Positions 51,954 to 62,353 of a stretch of 64,000 nt of DNA are shown here, piece by piece. The notes under the pieces are model-generated. The model was not told the origin of the DNA, searched no databases, and was given only the letters and a program-made list of their open reading frames with translations. The translations under genes were made by a program, and so were the position numbers. Positions within the stretch are counted from its first letter, which is position 1. Every line of letters starts with the position of its first letter. Source of the DNA: Allobosea sp. 47.2.35 (GTDB taxonomy: Bacteria > Pseudomonadota > Alphaproteobacteria > Rhizobiales > Beijerinckiaceae); NCBI RefSeq assembly GCF_024655635.1, contig NZ_JANLGI010000002.1:124001-188000 (forward strand), in the 5' to 3' direction.

Positions 51954-53231
51954 ATGTCCTCCTATATAGACACCTATTACCGACGCACGCTTGCGACCGA
52001 GGAGAGCTACGCGCCGGCCGAAGGCACGCTGAAGACGGATATCTGCATCGTCGGCGGTGGCCTCGCTGGCCTGACCGCCGCGCTCGATCTTGCCCGTGCC
52101 GGCCGCTCGGTCCTGCTGCTGGAGGCGCAGCGTGTCGCCTGGGGCGCATCGGGCCGCAATGGCGGTTTCGTCAGCCCGGGCTACGCGACCTCGCTCGCCG
52201 CGATCGAGCGCCAGACCGGCCGCGAGCAGGCCGATGAGCTCTATCGCCTGACGATGGAAGGTGTGGAGATCGTCCGCGGCAACATCGATAGCCTCGCGAT
52301 CACGGAAGCTGCGCCGTCGCCCGGCATCATGAAAGTCGTGCGCTATGACGGCGGCGCCGGGCTGCAGGCGGTGCGCGACACGCAAGAGAAGCGCTTCGGC
52401 CGCAAGCTCCGCTATCTCGGCCGCGACGAGACCCGCGCGCTCCTGAACTCGCCGAAGTACCACGCCTCCCTGACGGCCGATGATTCCTTCCATTTCCACC
52501 CGCTGAACTATGCTCGCGCGCTCGCCCGCGAGATCGTCCGGCTCGGCGGCAGGATCCACGAGGGCTCGCCGGTCATCTCCTGCGAACTCGACGGAGCCGT
52601 GAAGCAGCTGAAGACGGCCAAGGCGACCATCGAGGCCGATCAGGTGCTGTTCACCACTGGCGGCTATACCGGCGATGTGCTGCCGGCCCTGCGCCGCGCC
52701 TATATCCCGATCGCGACCTATGTCCTGCTGACCGAGGCCGCGCCGGACCTGATCCGCCAGGCCATCCGCATCGGCACCGGCGTCGGCGACGACCGGCGCG
52801 CCGGCGATTATTACCGCACGGTCGAGGGCGGCTCGCGCATTCTCTGGGGTGGGCGCATCACCACGCGTACGACCGAGCCCAGAGACGTCGCCGCGATCCT
52901 GCGCCACGAGATGGTCACGACCTATCCGCAGCTCGCCGAGCTCAAGGTCGAGGCCGCCTGGTCGGGCCTGATGTCCTATGCCCGCCATCTCATGCCGCAG
53001 ATCGGCCAGTTCCGACCGGGCGTCTGGTACTGCACGGCCTTCGGCGGCCACGGCATGAACACCACCGCGATCGGCGGCACGGTCATCGCCGAGGCGATCC
53101 GCGGCGCCAGCGACCGCTACAAGCTGTTCGCGCCTTTCGGCCTGGTCTGGAACGGCGGCCCGTTCGGCACGGCGGCGGTCCAGTTGACCTATTGGAGCTA
53201 TCAGGCGGCCGACCTGATCCGCGGGCGATAG
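51954..53231 (+). CDS. FAD-dependent amine oxidoreductase (PuuB/DadA type)
   Basis: This 425-residue flavoprotein of the DAO family has the FAD motif ICIVGGGLAGLTAALDLARAG near residue 25 and the family stretch VAWGASGRNGGFVSPGY, both typical of gamma-glutamylputrescine oxidase and related amine oxidases. The C-terminal end (YCTAFGGHGMNTTAIGG) is intact. ATG 51954 (MSSYIDTYY) is chosen. It follows the BisC-like gene by 93 bp on the same strand and may be co-transcribed. The substrate is probably a primary or N-methylated amine, but not proved. Confidence 0.87.
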   Translation: MSSYIDTYYRRTLATEESYAPAEGTLKTDICIVGGGLAGLTAALDLARAGRSVLLLEAQRVAWGASGRNGGFVSPGYATSLAAIERQTGREQADELYRLTMEGVEIVRGNIDSLAITEAAPSPGIMKVVRYDGGAGLQAVRDTQEKRFGRKLRYLGRDETRALLNSPKYHASLTADDSFHFHPLNYARALAREIVRLGGRIHEGSPVISCELDGAVKQLKTAKATIEADQVLFTTGGYTGDVLPALRRAYIPIATYVLLTEAAPDLIRQAIRIGTGVGDDRRAGDYYRTVEGGSRILWGGRITTRTTEPRDVAAILRHEMVTTYPQLAELKVEAAWSGLMSYARHLMPQIGQFRPGVWYCTAFGGHGMNTTAIGGTVIAEAIRGASDRYKLFAPFGLVWNGGPFGTAAVQLTYWSYQAADLIRGR

Positions 53232-53255
53232 GCGTCTCGAAAGCGGCTGCCGAGC

Positions 53256-55115
<1,860 letters not shown>

Positions 55116-55153
55116 CAGGGGGGCGGCGAAACGGGGAGTCGACTCATCTCCGC

Positions 55154-56896
55154 TCAGCTTACCGGCTCGGGCTGCGCGAGGGCAGTGGTCGGTGTTGGAT
55201 CAGGCCGTGGCGGCTGCTGCCTCAACTCGATCATCTGGAGCGAACCGAGGCCTTGAGGGGCGCGATGCGCGATCAGGACCAGCGTGCTGTCAGGCAGGGA
55301 ATGGCGCAATGCAGCGAGCAACTGCGCCTCCGACTCCACATCGAGCGCGCTCGTCGCTTCGTCGAGCACCAGCCAGTCGGGTGCCTGCAATAGAGCGCGC
55401 GCCAGCGCGAAGCGTTGCTGCTCGCCACCGGACAGCCCGCGCCGCTTGTCCGTCCAGCTGTCATCGTCGAGCGACCAGAGGTCCTCCAGCCCCACCATGG
55501 CAAGTGTCTGGCGCAAGGTCGCGTCGTCGAAGACCTCTGGTGATTGCGGATAGGTCAACGCGGAACGCAAGCTGCCAAGCGGCAGATAAGGCTGTTGCGG
55601 CAGGACAAGGATGCGCCCGTCCGGCTGCTCGATCCGGCCCTCGCCATGCGTCCAGAGCCCGGCGATCGCCTTCGCCAGCGTGCTCTTGCCATGGCCGGAG
55701 GGCGCGGCGAGCCAATAGCTGCCGCCGGCTTTCAGCTTCAGGTCCGGGACGTGTGGGAGGCGGCGTCCCGCAGGCGTTGCGAGGACGAGGTCGCGCAGCC
55801 GCAGCTCCGCATTGCCCGCCTTGTGCAGAACTGGGCCGCTTGACGGCATTGCCGCGCCCTCGGCGGCTCTCATGAAATGCGAGAGGCGGCTCGCGGCCGC
55901 GGCGAGATCGGTGAGGTCGCGATAGGAGAACACGAACCAAGACAGCGTCGTCACCACGTTCTGGAAGGCCGAACCGATCTGCATCAGCCCGCCGAAGGTG
56001 ACGCGCCCGGCGAGAAAGGCCGGCAGTGCCAGGAAGAGCGGAATGCGCAGCACAGTCTGGAAATAGGGCCGCGTGAAGAAGCCGAGGATCAATTCGCGGT
56101 TGGCGAGCTTCTGCCAATTCCCGGCGATGGCGGCGAAGCGCTCGCGGAACAATCGACGCTCCGCCGGCTCGCCATCGGCCAGAGCCACGCCCTCGACATG
56201 CTCGCGCAGGCGCACCAGCGAAAACCGGAAATCGGCCTCACGCTTCTGCTGCTCGACCGTCAGCGCCTTCAGCGGGCGGCCGAGGCCGTGCGTGATGAAG
56301 GTGGCGATCGCCACGTAGAGCGGCGCGGCCCAGACCATGTAGCGCGGGATTTCGATCGCGTGGCCGAACAGGCTGAACGACAGCGCGAAGGTCGAGAGCG
56401 ACCACAGGATCGAGACATAGGTCACGAGCGCGACGATGTTCGTGGCGAGTTCGAGCCCTTCGATCGTGAGCTTCTCGACGAAGATGCGGCAATCCTCGGC
56501 GATGCGCTGGTCGGGGTTGTCGAGCCCGTGATCGGTGCGTTCACGCAGGTGCCAATAGGCCTTGCCCGCCAGCCAGCGGTCGAGCGCAGCCTCGGTCAGG
56601 GCACGCCGCCAGCGGATCTGCAGCATCTTGCGCAGATAGGCACTGGCCAGATGGATGCAGACGCTGATCGCGATCAGGCCGAAGAAGATCGCGATCTGCC
56701 TGAGGGCGCCGTCGACATCGAGCTTCTGCAGCGCGTTGTAGAAATCGGCGGTCCAGGCGATCAGGCGCACGCCGACCTGCACCCCGGCGAGACCGAGCCC
56801 GAAGATCATCAGGAAATAGAGCGCGCCGACCTTGCCGCCCGGCCCGGCGATGCAGAGCCGGGTCAATCCGATGATCTGGGAGAGCACGGCTCTCAT
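55154..56896 (-). CDS. ABC protein of the SbmA/BacA (ABCD) type with ATPase domain
   Basis: This 580-residue protein joins an ABC_membrane_2 / SbmA-like membrane domain (N-terminal, six helices, residues about 20-330) to an ATPase domain. The latter has Walker A APSGHGKST, signature LSGGEQQRF and Walker B WLVLDEATSALD. It resembles YddA and peroxisomal ABCD proteins, not MsbA. Its start overlaps the stop of the ChaN-like gene by 4 bp. Vitamin B12-, fatty-acid- or peptide-like substrates are known in the superfamily, so no single one can be chosen. Confidence 0.9.
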   Translation of the reverse strand: MRAVLSQIIGLTRLCIAGPGGKVGALYFLMIFGLGLAGVQVGVRLIAWTADFYNALQKLDVDGALRQIAIFFGLIAISVCIHLASAYLRKMLQIRWRRALTEAALDRWLAGKAYWHLRERTDHGLDNPDQRIAEDCRIFVEKLTIEGLELATNIVALVTYVSILWSLSTFALSFSLFGHAIEIPRYMVWAAPLYVAIATFITHGLGRPLKALTVEQQKREADFRFSLVRLREHVEGVALADGEPAERRLFRERFAAIAGNWQKLANRELILGFFTRPYFQTVLRIPLFLALPAFLAGRVTFGGLMQIGSAFQNVVTTLSWFVFSYRDLTDLAAAASRLSHFMRAAEGAAMPSSGPVLHKAGNAELRLRDLVLATPAGRRLPHVPDLKLKAGGSYWLAAPSGHGKSTLAKAIAGLWTHGEGRIEQPDGRILVLPQQPYLPLGSLRSALTYPQSPEVFDDATLRQTLAMVGLEDLWSLDDDSWTDKRRGLSGGEQQRFALARALLQAPDWLVLDEATSALDVESEAQLLAALRHSLPDSTLVLIAHRAPQGLGSLQMIELRQQPPRPDPTPTTALAQPEPVS

Positions 56897-57786
56897 GACG
56901 TAGCCCGCGGCGTCCGTCGCGATTGCGGCGGCTCGGGCGTATCGAGCCGGAACAGCGCGTCGGCGATGCCGGCGAGCGGCTTCGCTTCGGGCGTGGCGTC
57001 GGTCGCCGGCAGCAGGACCGCGACATTCTCGACCCCGAGATCGCGAAGCTGGAACGGCGTGCCATGGCCGTATTCGAGATGGCCGCGCCCGATGATGCCC
57101 ACGACCAGCGGATCGTCGGTCGCCTCAGCGAGATGATCCGCGATGCGGCAGGCGAACGAGCGGTCCCAGCATTGCTGCGCCCTCACGAAGCGGTCGAAGC
57201 GCTCCGGCGCCATCGCCTCCGGCTTGGCCGATCCGCTGAACCGGCCGGTGATCGCGGCCAGGTAGTCGCGATAGCCGTCGGTCGCGGGTGCAGACGGCGT
57301 GACCCTATCGCGCTCCTCGACCGGGGTCGCCTCCCAGCCGACCTGACCGACCCGCGTGACCAGCGGACGGTGGCAGTTCAGCGCCAGCATCTTCACCCAC
57401 TGCTGGCGGCAGAAATGGAACAGGGGCAGGTAGAGCTCGGGATCGAAGCCCCAGACCTGTGCCCATTCGCTGCGCTCGATGAAGGTCGCGGTGTCCATCT
57501 CGCCAGCGACCCAGGCATCGAGCACCGGCTGGATGCGCAGTGGGAACATCTCGAAGCCCACCGCCATCTGCGGCCGCAGCAGGTGCAGACAGGCCGTGAC
57601 CTGCAGTTGCCAGCGATGAATCTCGGCAACGTCATGCGTCTCGCCGAGTAGGACGACGCGCTTGCGCGCCATCGCCTGCATCAGCTCGCCCTGCGCCAGC
57701 AGCCGGCCCGTATCCGGGCAGAGCCATGTCGCGCGCGGATGGGCGAAGGTCGCCCCCGCCGGTGCCGGTTCAGCCGCTGATGACAT
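56893..57786 (-). CDS. ChaN-like heme-related protein
   Basis: This 297-residue protein has the ChaN (EreA/ChaN-like) fold signature: VVLLGETHDVAEIHRWQ near residue 43, GFEMFPLRIQPVLD, CHRPLVTRVG and a late GIIGRGHLEYGHG with a possible metal or heme-ligand His. E. coli and Campylobacter ChaN are iron-regulated heme-binding lipoproteins; here no signal or lipobox is visible at the chosen start, so it would be cytoplasmic. The start at 57786 (MSSAAEPAP) overlaps the upstream gene by 17 bp. Confidence 0.85.
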   Translation of the reverse strand: MSSAAEPAPAGATFAHPRATWLCPDTGRLLAQGELMQAMARKRVVLLGETHDVAEIHRWQLQVTACLHLLRPQMAVGFEMFPLRIQPVLDAWVAGEMDTATFIERSEWAQVWGFDPELYLPLFHFCRQQWVKMLALNCHRPLVTRVGQVGWEATPVEERDRVTPSAPATDGYRDYLAAITGRFSGSAKPEAMAPERFDRFVRAQQCWDRSFACRIADHLAEATDDPLVVGIIGRGHLEYGHGTPFQLRDLGVENVAVLLPATDATPEAKPLAGIADALFRLDTPEPPQSRRTPRATS

Positions 57787-58522
57787 CGACGTCCGGGACC
57801 TCTGCGAAGGCGGCAGCCGGGCCGCGCAGGACGAGGCCGAAACCCTTGCCGTCGCTGTCGCGGGCTTCGAGCGCCACGGTCCCCGCGCTTTCCGTCCGGG
57901 CCCAGCCGGAGACCGCGCCGGCCTTGAGATGCAGATGGAAATCGCCCTGCATGATGTTGACGAAGCCCATGGCCGGCTTCGGCTCGGGCAGGGCGCCCTG
58001 CCAGTGCTGGAACAGGCCGGCGCGCTCGACATCGATGGCGATCGGCTCGCCGCTGGCCAGGATCGCCGCGAAGCTGCGGGCGCCGAGATCGTCCTCCGGC
58101 ACATCGGCCGAGCCGCCGCCACCCGGCGCCTCGCGCTGCACCGGCTCCAGCTTCTCGCCGGCACCGTACGGTTTCAGCGCCTTGTCGAACGGTTCCAGCC
58201 CATCGAGCCCGATCAGGCTGAACAGGGTCTCGCCGGACGCGTCCTGGCATTCGAGGCGCGGCAGCACGCGCTCGCGCATCTTGCTGGTCCGGTCGGCGAC
58301 GATGCTGACGACCGTGGTCAGGTCGATGCGGCTGTCATGGAAGGCGCCGGACAAACGGGCCTCTTTGCCGGAGATGGTCACCATCTCGACAGCGCCCATC
58401 CTTTCATGGGTCGCGCCGCCGGAGCGGGTGCTCAGCATCACGCGGCCCATGCCGGGCAGGCTTTGCAGGATTTCGGCGGGCGCTTGCGCAAGCTTTTCGC
58501 GCGGATTGGTCTCGTTGCTCAT
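57770..58522 (-). CDS. ChuX/HutX-like heme-handling protein
   Basis: This 250-residue cytoplasmic protein has a ChuX/HutX or HmuS half-like region: VMLSTRSGGATHERMG corresponds to the VMALTRN-type stretch, followed by GAFHDSRIDLTTVVSIV and LPRLECQDASGETLFSLIGLDG. The C-terminal part (about residues 165-245) repeats a related beta-rich layout. Such proteins carry or degrade heme after import. It is 91 bp downstream of the receptor gene. ATG 58522 (MSNETNPREKL) is chosen. Identity as heme carrier is inferred from weak motifs plus context. Confidence 0.75.
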   Translation of the reverse strand: MSNETNPREKLAQAPAEILQSLPGMGRVMLSTRSGGATHERMGAVEMVTISGKEARLSGAFHDSRIDLTTVVSIVADRTSKMRERVLPRLECQDASGETLFSLIGLDGLEPFDKALKPYGAGEKLEPVQREAPGGGGSADVPEDDLGARSFAAILASGEPIAIDVERAGLFQHWQGALPEPKPAMGFVNIMQGDFHLHLKAGAVSGWARTESAGTVALEARDSDGKGFGLVLRGPAAAFAEVPDVDVISG

Positions 58523-58613
58523 GATGGTCTCCAAAAGGGTTGCGACGCCCCGGGGTCTCGACCGGGGCGCCGCTGATCCGCCGGGCTTTTGGCGTCCGGC
58601 GTCTCGAACAGGG

Positions 58614-60872
58614 TCAGAATTCGACGGAAGCGGCGAGCTTGAAGGTGCGCCCTGGGGCCGTCTGCAGCTCCAGCGGGTTCGTGGCGGCGACCGATGCCGA
58701 TGAGGCAACCTTGTCGTAGTTCAGCACATCCGCGAAATAGCGCCGGTCGAAGATGTTCTGCACGCCGCCGCGCACCGTGATGTAGCTGGTCGGCTTCCAG
58801 TTCAGATAGGCATCGAACACCGAGTAGCCGCCGGGCTTGAACGTGGTTGGAGCGTCCGCGCGGGTCGCGCCGGCCGCGAAGGTGCCGATCACCTCTGCCT
58901 CGAGCCCGTATTCCGGCATCAGGTACTTAAGACCGGTGACGGCCTTGAGCGGGCTGACATTGTACGGGACGATGGGCGAGCCCTGCACCTTGCGCTGCTT
59001 GCCATATTGGTAGCTGACGGCGAGGTGACCGACCCAGCGCTCATGGAAGCGCCATTCGGCCGAGGCCTCGATACCGGAGATCTTCACGCGGGCGAGGTTG
59101 CGCGAGGTGATGTCGGTCGTGCCGGGCACCTCGTAGAGTTCCTGGATGAAGTCCTTGTAGTCGGCATGGAAGGCGCCGAGCGAGAACCAGCCATCGGCGA
59201 AGCGGCCGCGTACGCCGGCCTCGTAGGACTTCACCTTCTCCGGGCGCAGGTCCGGATTGGGGATCAGGTTCTGGGTGCCGAAGGGCAGAGAGGTGTACAG
59301 CTGCTGCGCCGTTGGCATCTTGAAGCCCTCGGCGTAGCGGGCATAGAGCGAATAGGTCTCGTCGAGCTTGAAGAGCGTGCCGACCTGCGGGATCACGCGG
59401 TGCGAATCCAGCTCGCGTGGCTCCTTGCCCGGCACGATGACGTAGTTCTGCCCAAGGCGCGGATCGATGTTGTAGTTCGCGTAGCGAAGGCCGGGCGTGA
59501 TGGTCCAGCGCCCGTTCAGCAGCTCGATCTCGTCCTGCAGGTAGAAGTCGTAGCGCGTCGTCGTGGCATTGGCGAAATTGAAGCCACCCGCGATCGTCGT
59601 GGTGGTCACGCCCGTCGTCAGGTTCCGGACGTCGTCGCGGCGCTTGTAGTCGGTGCGCGTGACGTCGCCCTGGAAGCCATAGGTCAGGCGGTGGAAGGTC
59701 GGCCCCAGCGCGAAGCTCGACTTCGCCTGGATGTCGAGCTGCGAGAACCGCTCCTTGTAGTCGAGCAGGCCGCGCGTGAAGCGCTGCTGGCCGTTCGAGA
59801 GCGTCTGCAGGCGGTTGTTGATGATCTCGCGCTCCTGCGGCGAGAACGAGGCCTGCCAGCGGACGGAGTCGAGGAAGCTCAGTCCCGCCTGCCACTCATG
59901 CTCGATCGCGATGCGCTGGCGGCTCTTGGTCTGGTCGCGGATATAGGCGCCGTTGCGGGTGCCGAGGCTGACGACATTGTAGTCCCAGAGCTGGTTCACC
60001 CGCGTATCGTTGTCGAAATACTCGCCGGTCAGCTTGATCGTATGATCGACCGACGGCTTGAAGACGAGCTTGCCGAACGCGTTCCAGACCTCGGTGTCGA
60101 GCGGATTGAGCTGGTTGCAGCCGAGGAAGCGGAGCGTCGGCACCGGGCAGCCCCAGCGCCCGCCATCGGCGCGGGCCTTGCTGAGCTTGCCCTCCTGCGC
60201 CGAACGATGGCTCACGCCCACGATCGCCTCGAAGGCCGGCGAGAAGCTGTAGGCCGCGACGCCGGTCTTCACCAGCGAGCGGTCGAAGCTGTCATAGCTC
60301 GTGTCGAGCTTGACGGCCCAGGGCTTGTCCTTGCGGCCCTTCAGCAGGTCCTGCGGGTCCAGCGTGCGATAGGCGACGATGCCGCCGAGCGCATCCGCGC
60401 CCCAGAGCACCGAACCCGGCCCCCTCACGATCTCGACATTCTTGAGGAAGGGCAGGTCGACGAAGTCGCGGTTGCCGTCGGTAATGCGCTCGATCACGCG
60501 CGAGCCATCGACCTGCATCTGCACGCGGTTGCCGCCGACGCCACGGATGGTGAAGCCGCCATAATTGCCGAACGGGTCGGTGCCAGTCGTTTGACGGTTG
60601 ACGATGACGCCGGGCTCGTAGCGCACGAGGTCCTGCGTGTCGCGAGTGATCCGCTGCTCCATGTCCTGTCGCGTGATTACGCTGACGGTGCCGGGAACAT
60701 CGAGCACCTGCTTCTCGCCGCGCGTCGCAGTGACCGTGATCTGGTCGAGCGAGATCGTCTGTTCGCCGGTGTTTCGATTGGCTTGCGGTGTCTGCGTCTG
60801 CGCCTGAGCCACCGAGAAGGCGGTCGTCGACAGCAGCGCTGCCAGGAAAGCCAGCTTAGAATTATTATTCAT
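58614..60872 (-). CDS. TonB-dependent heme/hemoglobin-type outer-membrane receptor
   Basis: This 752-residue receptor has a signal peptide (LAFLAALLSTTAFSVAQAQ), a TonB box-like stretch (LDQITVTATR), a plug domain (DTQDLVRYEPGVIVNRQT; FTIRGVGGNRVQMQVDGSR; GPGSVLWGADALGGIV) and a 22-strand barrel ending in F (LAASVEF). The heme-receptor FRAP/NPNL block appears as FKMPTAQQL and NPDLRPEK, so both signatures are near-variants. ATG 60872 is chosen over the GTG before it. The operon order receptor-carrier-ChaN supports heme. It lies behind an A/T-rich control region, likely iron-responsive. Confidence 0.9.
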   Translation of the reverse strand: MNNNSKLAFLAALLSTTAFSVAQAQTQTPQANRNTGEQTISLDQITVTATRGEKQVLDVPGTVSVITRQDMEQRITRDTQDLVRYEPGVIVNRQTTGTDPFGNYGGFTIRGVGGNRVQMQVDGSRVIERITDGNRDFVDLPFLKNVEIVRGPGSVLWGADALGGIVAYRTLDPQDLLKGRKDKPWAVKLDTSYDSFDRSLVKTGVAAYSFSPAFEAIVGVSHRSAQEGKLSKARADGGRWGCPVPTLRFLGCNQLNPLDTEVWNAFGKLVFKPSVDHTIKLTGEYFDNDTRVNQLWDYNVVSLGTRNGAYIRDQTKSRQRIAIEHEWQAGLSFLDSVRWQASFSPQEREIINNRLQTLSNGQQRFTRGLLDYKERFSQLDIQAKSSFALGPTFHRLTYGFQGDVTRTDYKRRDDVRNLTTGVTTTTIAGGFNFANATTTRYDFYLQDEIELLNGRWTITPGLRYANYNIDPRLGQNYVIVPGKEPRELDSHRVIPQVGTLFKLDETYSLYARYAEGFKMPTAQQLYTSLPFGTQNLIPNPDLRPEKVKSYEAGVRGRFADGWFSLGAFHADYKDFIQELYEVPGTTDITSRNLARVKISGIEASAEWRFHERWVGHLAVSYQYGKQRKVQGSPIVPYNVSPLKAVTGLKYLMPEYGLEAEVIGTFAAGATRADAPTTFKPGGYSVFDAYLNWKPTSYITVRGGVQNIFDRRYFADVLNYDKVASSASVAATNPLELQTAPGRTFKLAASVEF

Positions 60873-60879
60873 CACGTAA

Positions 60880-60899
60880 CCCCAGTCCCATATCTGGGG
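60880..60899 (-). promoter_or_regulatory. Leader hairpin covering the receptor's Shine-Dalgarno
   Basis: On the minus strand, CCCCAG (60899-60894) pairs with CTGGGG (60885-60880), whose GGGG is the Shine-Dalgarno 8 bases before the ATG at 60872. The stem could limit translation. Confidence 0.5.
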
Positions 60900-60932
60900 C
60901 GTCTAATAGTCTTGAGAAAAGATTCGCAAGTT

Positions 60933-61008
60933 GATTCTTTATGAATCGATAATATAATAATTGATATAATTCAAAACTAGGCGCTGATCAGAATATAATT
61001 ATTATATT
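60933..61008 (-). promoter_or_regulatory. Palindromes in the receptor promoter region, possible iron or heme regulator sites
   Basis: Two palindromes flank an A/T-rich stretch: GATTC-N5-GAATC at 60933-60947 and AATATAAT-T-ATTATATT at 60992-61008. They suit a dimeric iron regulator (Irr, RirA or Fur type), but neither matches a known box exactly. Confidence 0.45.
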
Positions 61009-61233
61009 ATTTCGTTTTGTAAAGGGCATTATGGACAATGTTGAGACGGTGTTGTTCGATATATTGCGACGCGCGCGGCGTTGTCATTATCGCGGTCCCG
61101 GAAAGCCGGCCAGGCAAAGACAGCCTGACGCAACAGCCGGCATGCCTGCGATCAGCTTCAGAGGATTGACCGCAGTCGGAATGCGCCGGGCGCGTGATGC
61201 CGCGCACCGGTAGGTCTCGCGCAGGGAATATAT

Positions 61234-62265
61234 TCAGCGCGTCGGAGCGTCCGGCCGCCGCAAAGTGCGCCTGACGGCGCGTTTCAGCTGGTCGCCGGCC
61301 TTGCGCACGAGCTCGCGATTGCTGCCGCGGCACCCTTTGCCGGATGCCAGGGCGGCGAGCGGTAAAGCGGCTTCCTTGTCTCGCGGCTCCGCCGCCCCGG
61401 AAGGTGTCGCTTCCGTCGGCACGAGCATGAGATCGGGCGCGCGCACCGGCAGCGCCGCCATCGCCGGATCGACGAAGGCCTTGATCGGCAGATGGTCTGA
61501 AGCGACGCGCGCCAGCGGTGTGTCGTGGACCGCGACGTCCGACAGGATTTCCGGCCGGTTGGCGATGATCCGGTCGAGTGCCAGCAAGGGCAGTCCTGCC
61601 GGGAAGCTCGGCACCGGCACCGGCATCGTCCCGAACGCGGCATCGAGCGCGTTCAGCGCTGAGCGACCACCGAGGCGCCATTCGTTGAGGTCCCCGAGCA
61701 GGAGGGTGGGGCGCTCGTCCCGGCTGCGCATCAGGTCGATGATCATGCGGGCCTGCTGCGAGCGCGAGCGCCTGAGCAGGCCGAGATGCGCCGCGACGAT
61801 CCTGAGTGCCGCGCCGCTTTCCAGGTCGATATCGACGACGAGCGCGCCGCGCGGTTCCAGTCCCGGCAGCGAGACCTGATGGACGTCGCGCACCAGGCCC
61901 TGCCGGAACAGCACCACATTGCCGTGCCAGCCATGGGCCGCGGCATTGGCGCTCTCTACGGGTACCGGCACGAGGCCGGTCTCGTCCTTCAGCCGCACGA
62001 GATCGAGCAGGCCATGGCGGGCGCCGAAGCGCTTGTCGGCCTCCTGCAGGGCGATGACGTCGGGCGCGATCTCGCGGATCACTTGCGTGATCCGGCCGGG
62101 ATCGAAGCGGCCATCGATGCCGACGCATTTATGGACGTTGTAAGATGCGACCAACGTGCCATTGGGACGCTCGCTTTCGCCAGCGGCCCCGTTGCCGGGG
62201 CGGTTCTTGCGCTGGCGCAGCGAGGCGATGATGCTGGCGGGCAGGCTCTGGTTCTTCTTCTGCAT
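61234..62265 (-). CDS. Endonuclease/exonuclease/phosphatase (EEP) family protein
   Basis: This 343-residue protein has the EEP fold (DNase I, sphingomyelinase, inositol phosphatase-like). Metal-site motifs are VASYNVHKCVGIDG, IALQEADKRFG, LLLGDLNEWRLG and the terminal SDHLPIKAFV. A polar C-terminal extension of about 90 residues is unique. There is no signal peptide. It is downstream of the cardiolipin synthase gene by 88 bp on the same strand, an association also common elsewhere, which hints at phospholipid metabolism; nuclease activity is an alternative. Confidence 0.88.
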   Translation of the reverse strand: MQKKNQSLPASIIASLRQRKNRPGNGAAGESERPNGTLVASYNVHKCVGIDGRFDPGRITQVIREIAPDVIALQEADKRFGARHGLLDLVRLKDETGLVPVPVESANAAAHGWHGNVVLFRQGLVRDVHQVSLPGLEPRGALVVDIDLESGAALRIVAAHLGLLRRSRSQQARMIIDLMRSRDERPTLLLGDLNEWRLGGRSALNALDAAFGTMPVPVPSFPAGLPLLALDRIIANRPEILSDVAVHDTPLARVASDHLPIKAFVDPAMAALPVRAPDLMLVPTEATPSGAAEPRDKEAALPLAALASGKGCRGSNRELVRKAGDQLKRAVRRTLRRPDAPTR

Positions 62266-62353
62266 CGCTCCGCCGGCTCGTGCTCCGGACCCGCCGTGCT
62301 GGGGCGGATGACGGCTTAGGCATCCATGGCGTCAGGGATATGACCGCATCGGT

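Larger units (their letters stand above)
60873..61233. other. A/T-rich control region of the heme locus
   Basis: No gene is seen in these 361 bases. The roughly 130 bases upstream of the receptor gene are far more A/T-rich than the surroundings. They hold GATTC-TTTAT-GAATC (60933-60947) and the 17-bp palindrome AATATAATTATTATATT (60992-61008), and a hairpin CCCCAG / CTGGGG (60880-60899) that would pair the Shine-Dalgarno. A minus-strand promoter TTGCGA-N17-TTAGAC is possible. Bases 61020-61233 show nothing recognisable. Confidence 0.55.

Noticed and set aside
49350-53051. A 1233-codon open frame on the minus strand opposite the BisC-like and PuuB-like genes
   Set aside because: It is antisense to two clear genes on the plus strand. 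Its translation is Arg/Ala/Gly-rich without family motifs, which is expected when a GC-rich gene is read on the other strand.
59007-60944. A 645-codon open frame opposite the TonB receptor
   Set aside because: It is antisense to a receptor with full plug and barrel motifs and has no features of its own.
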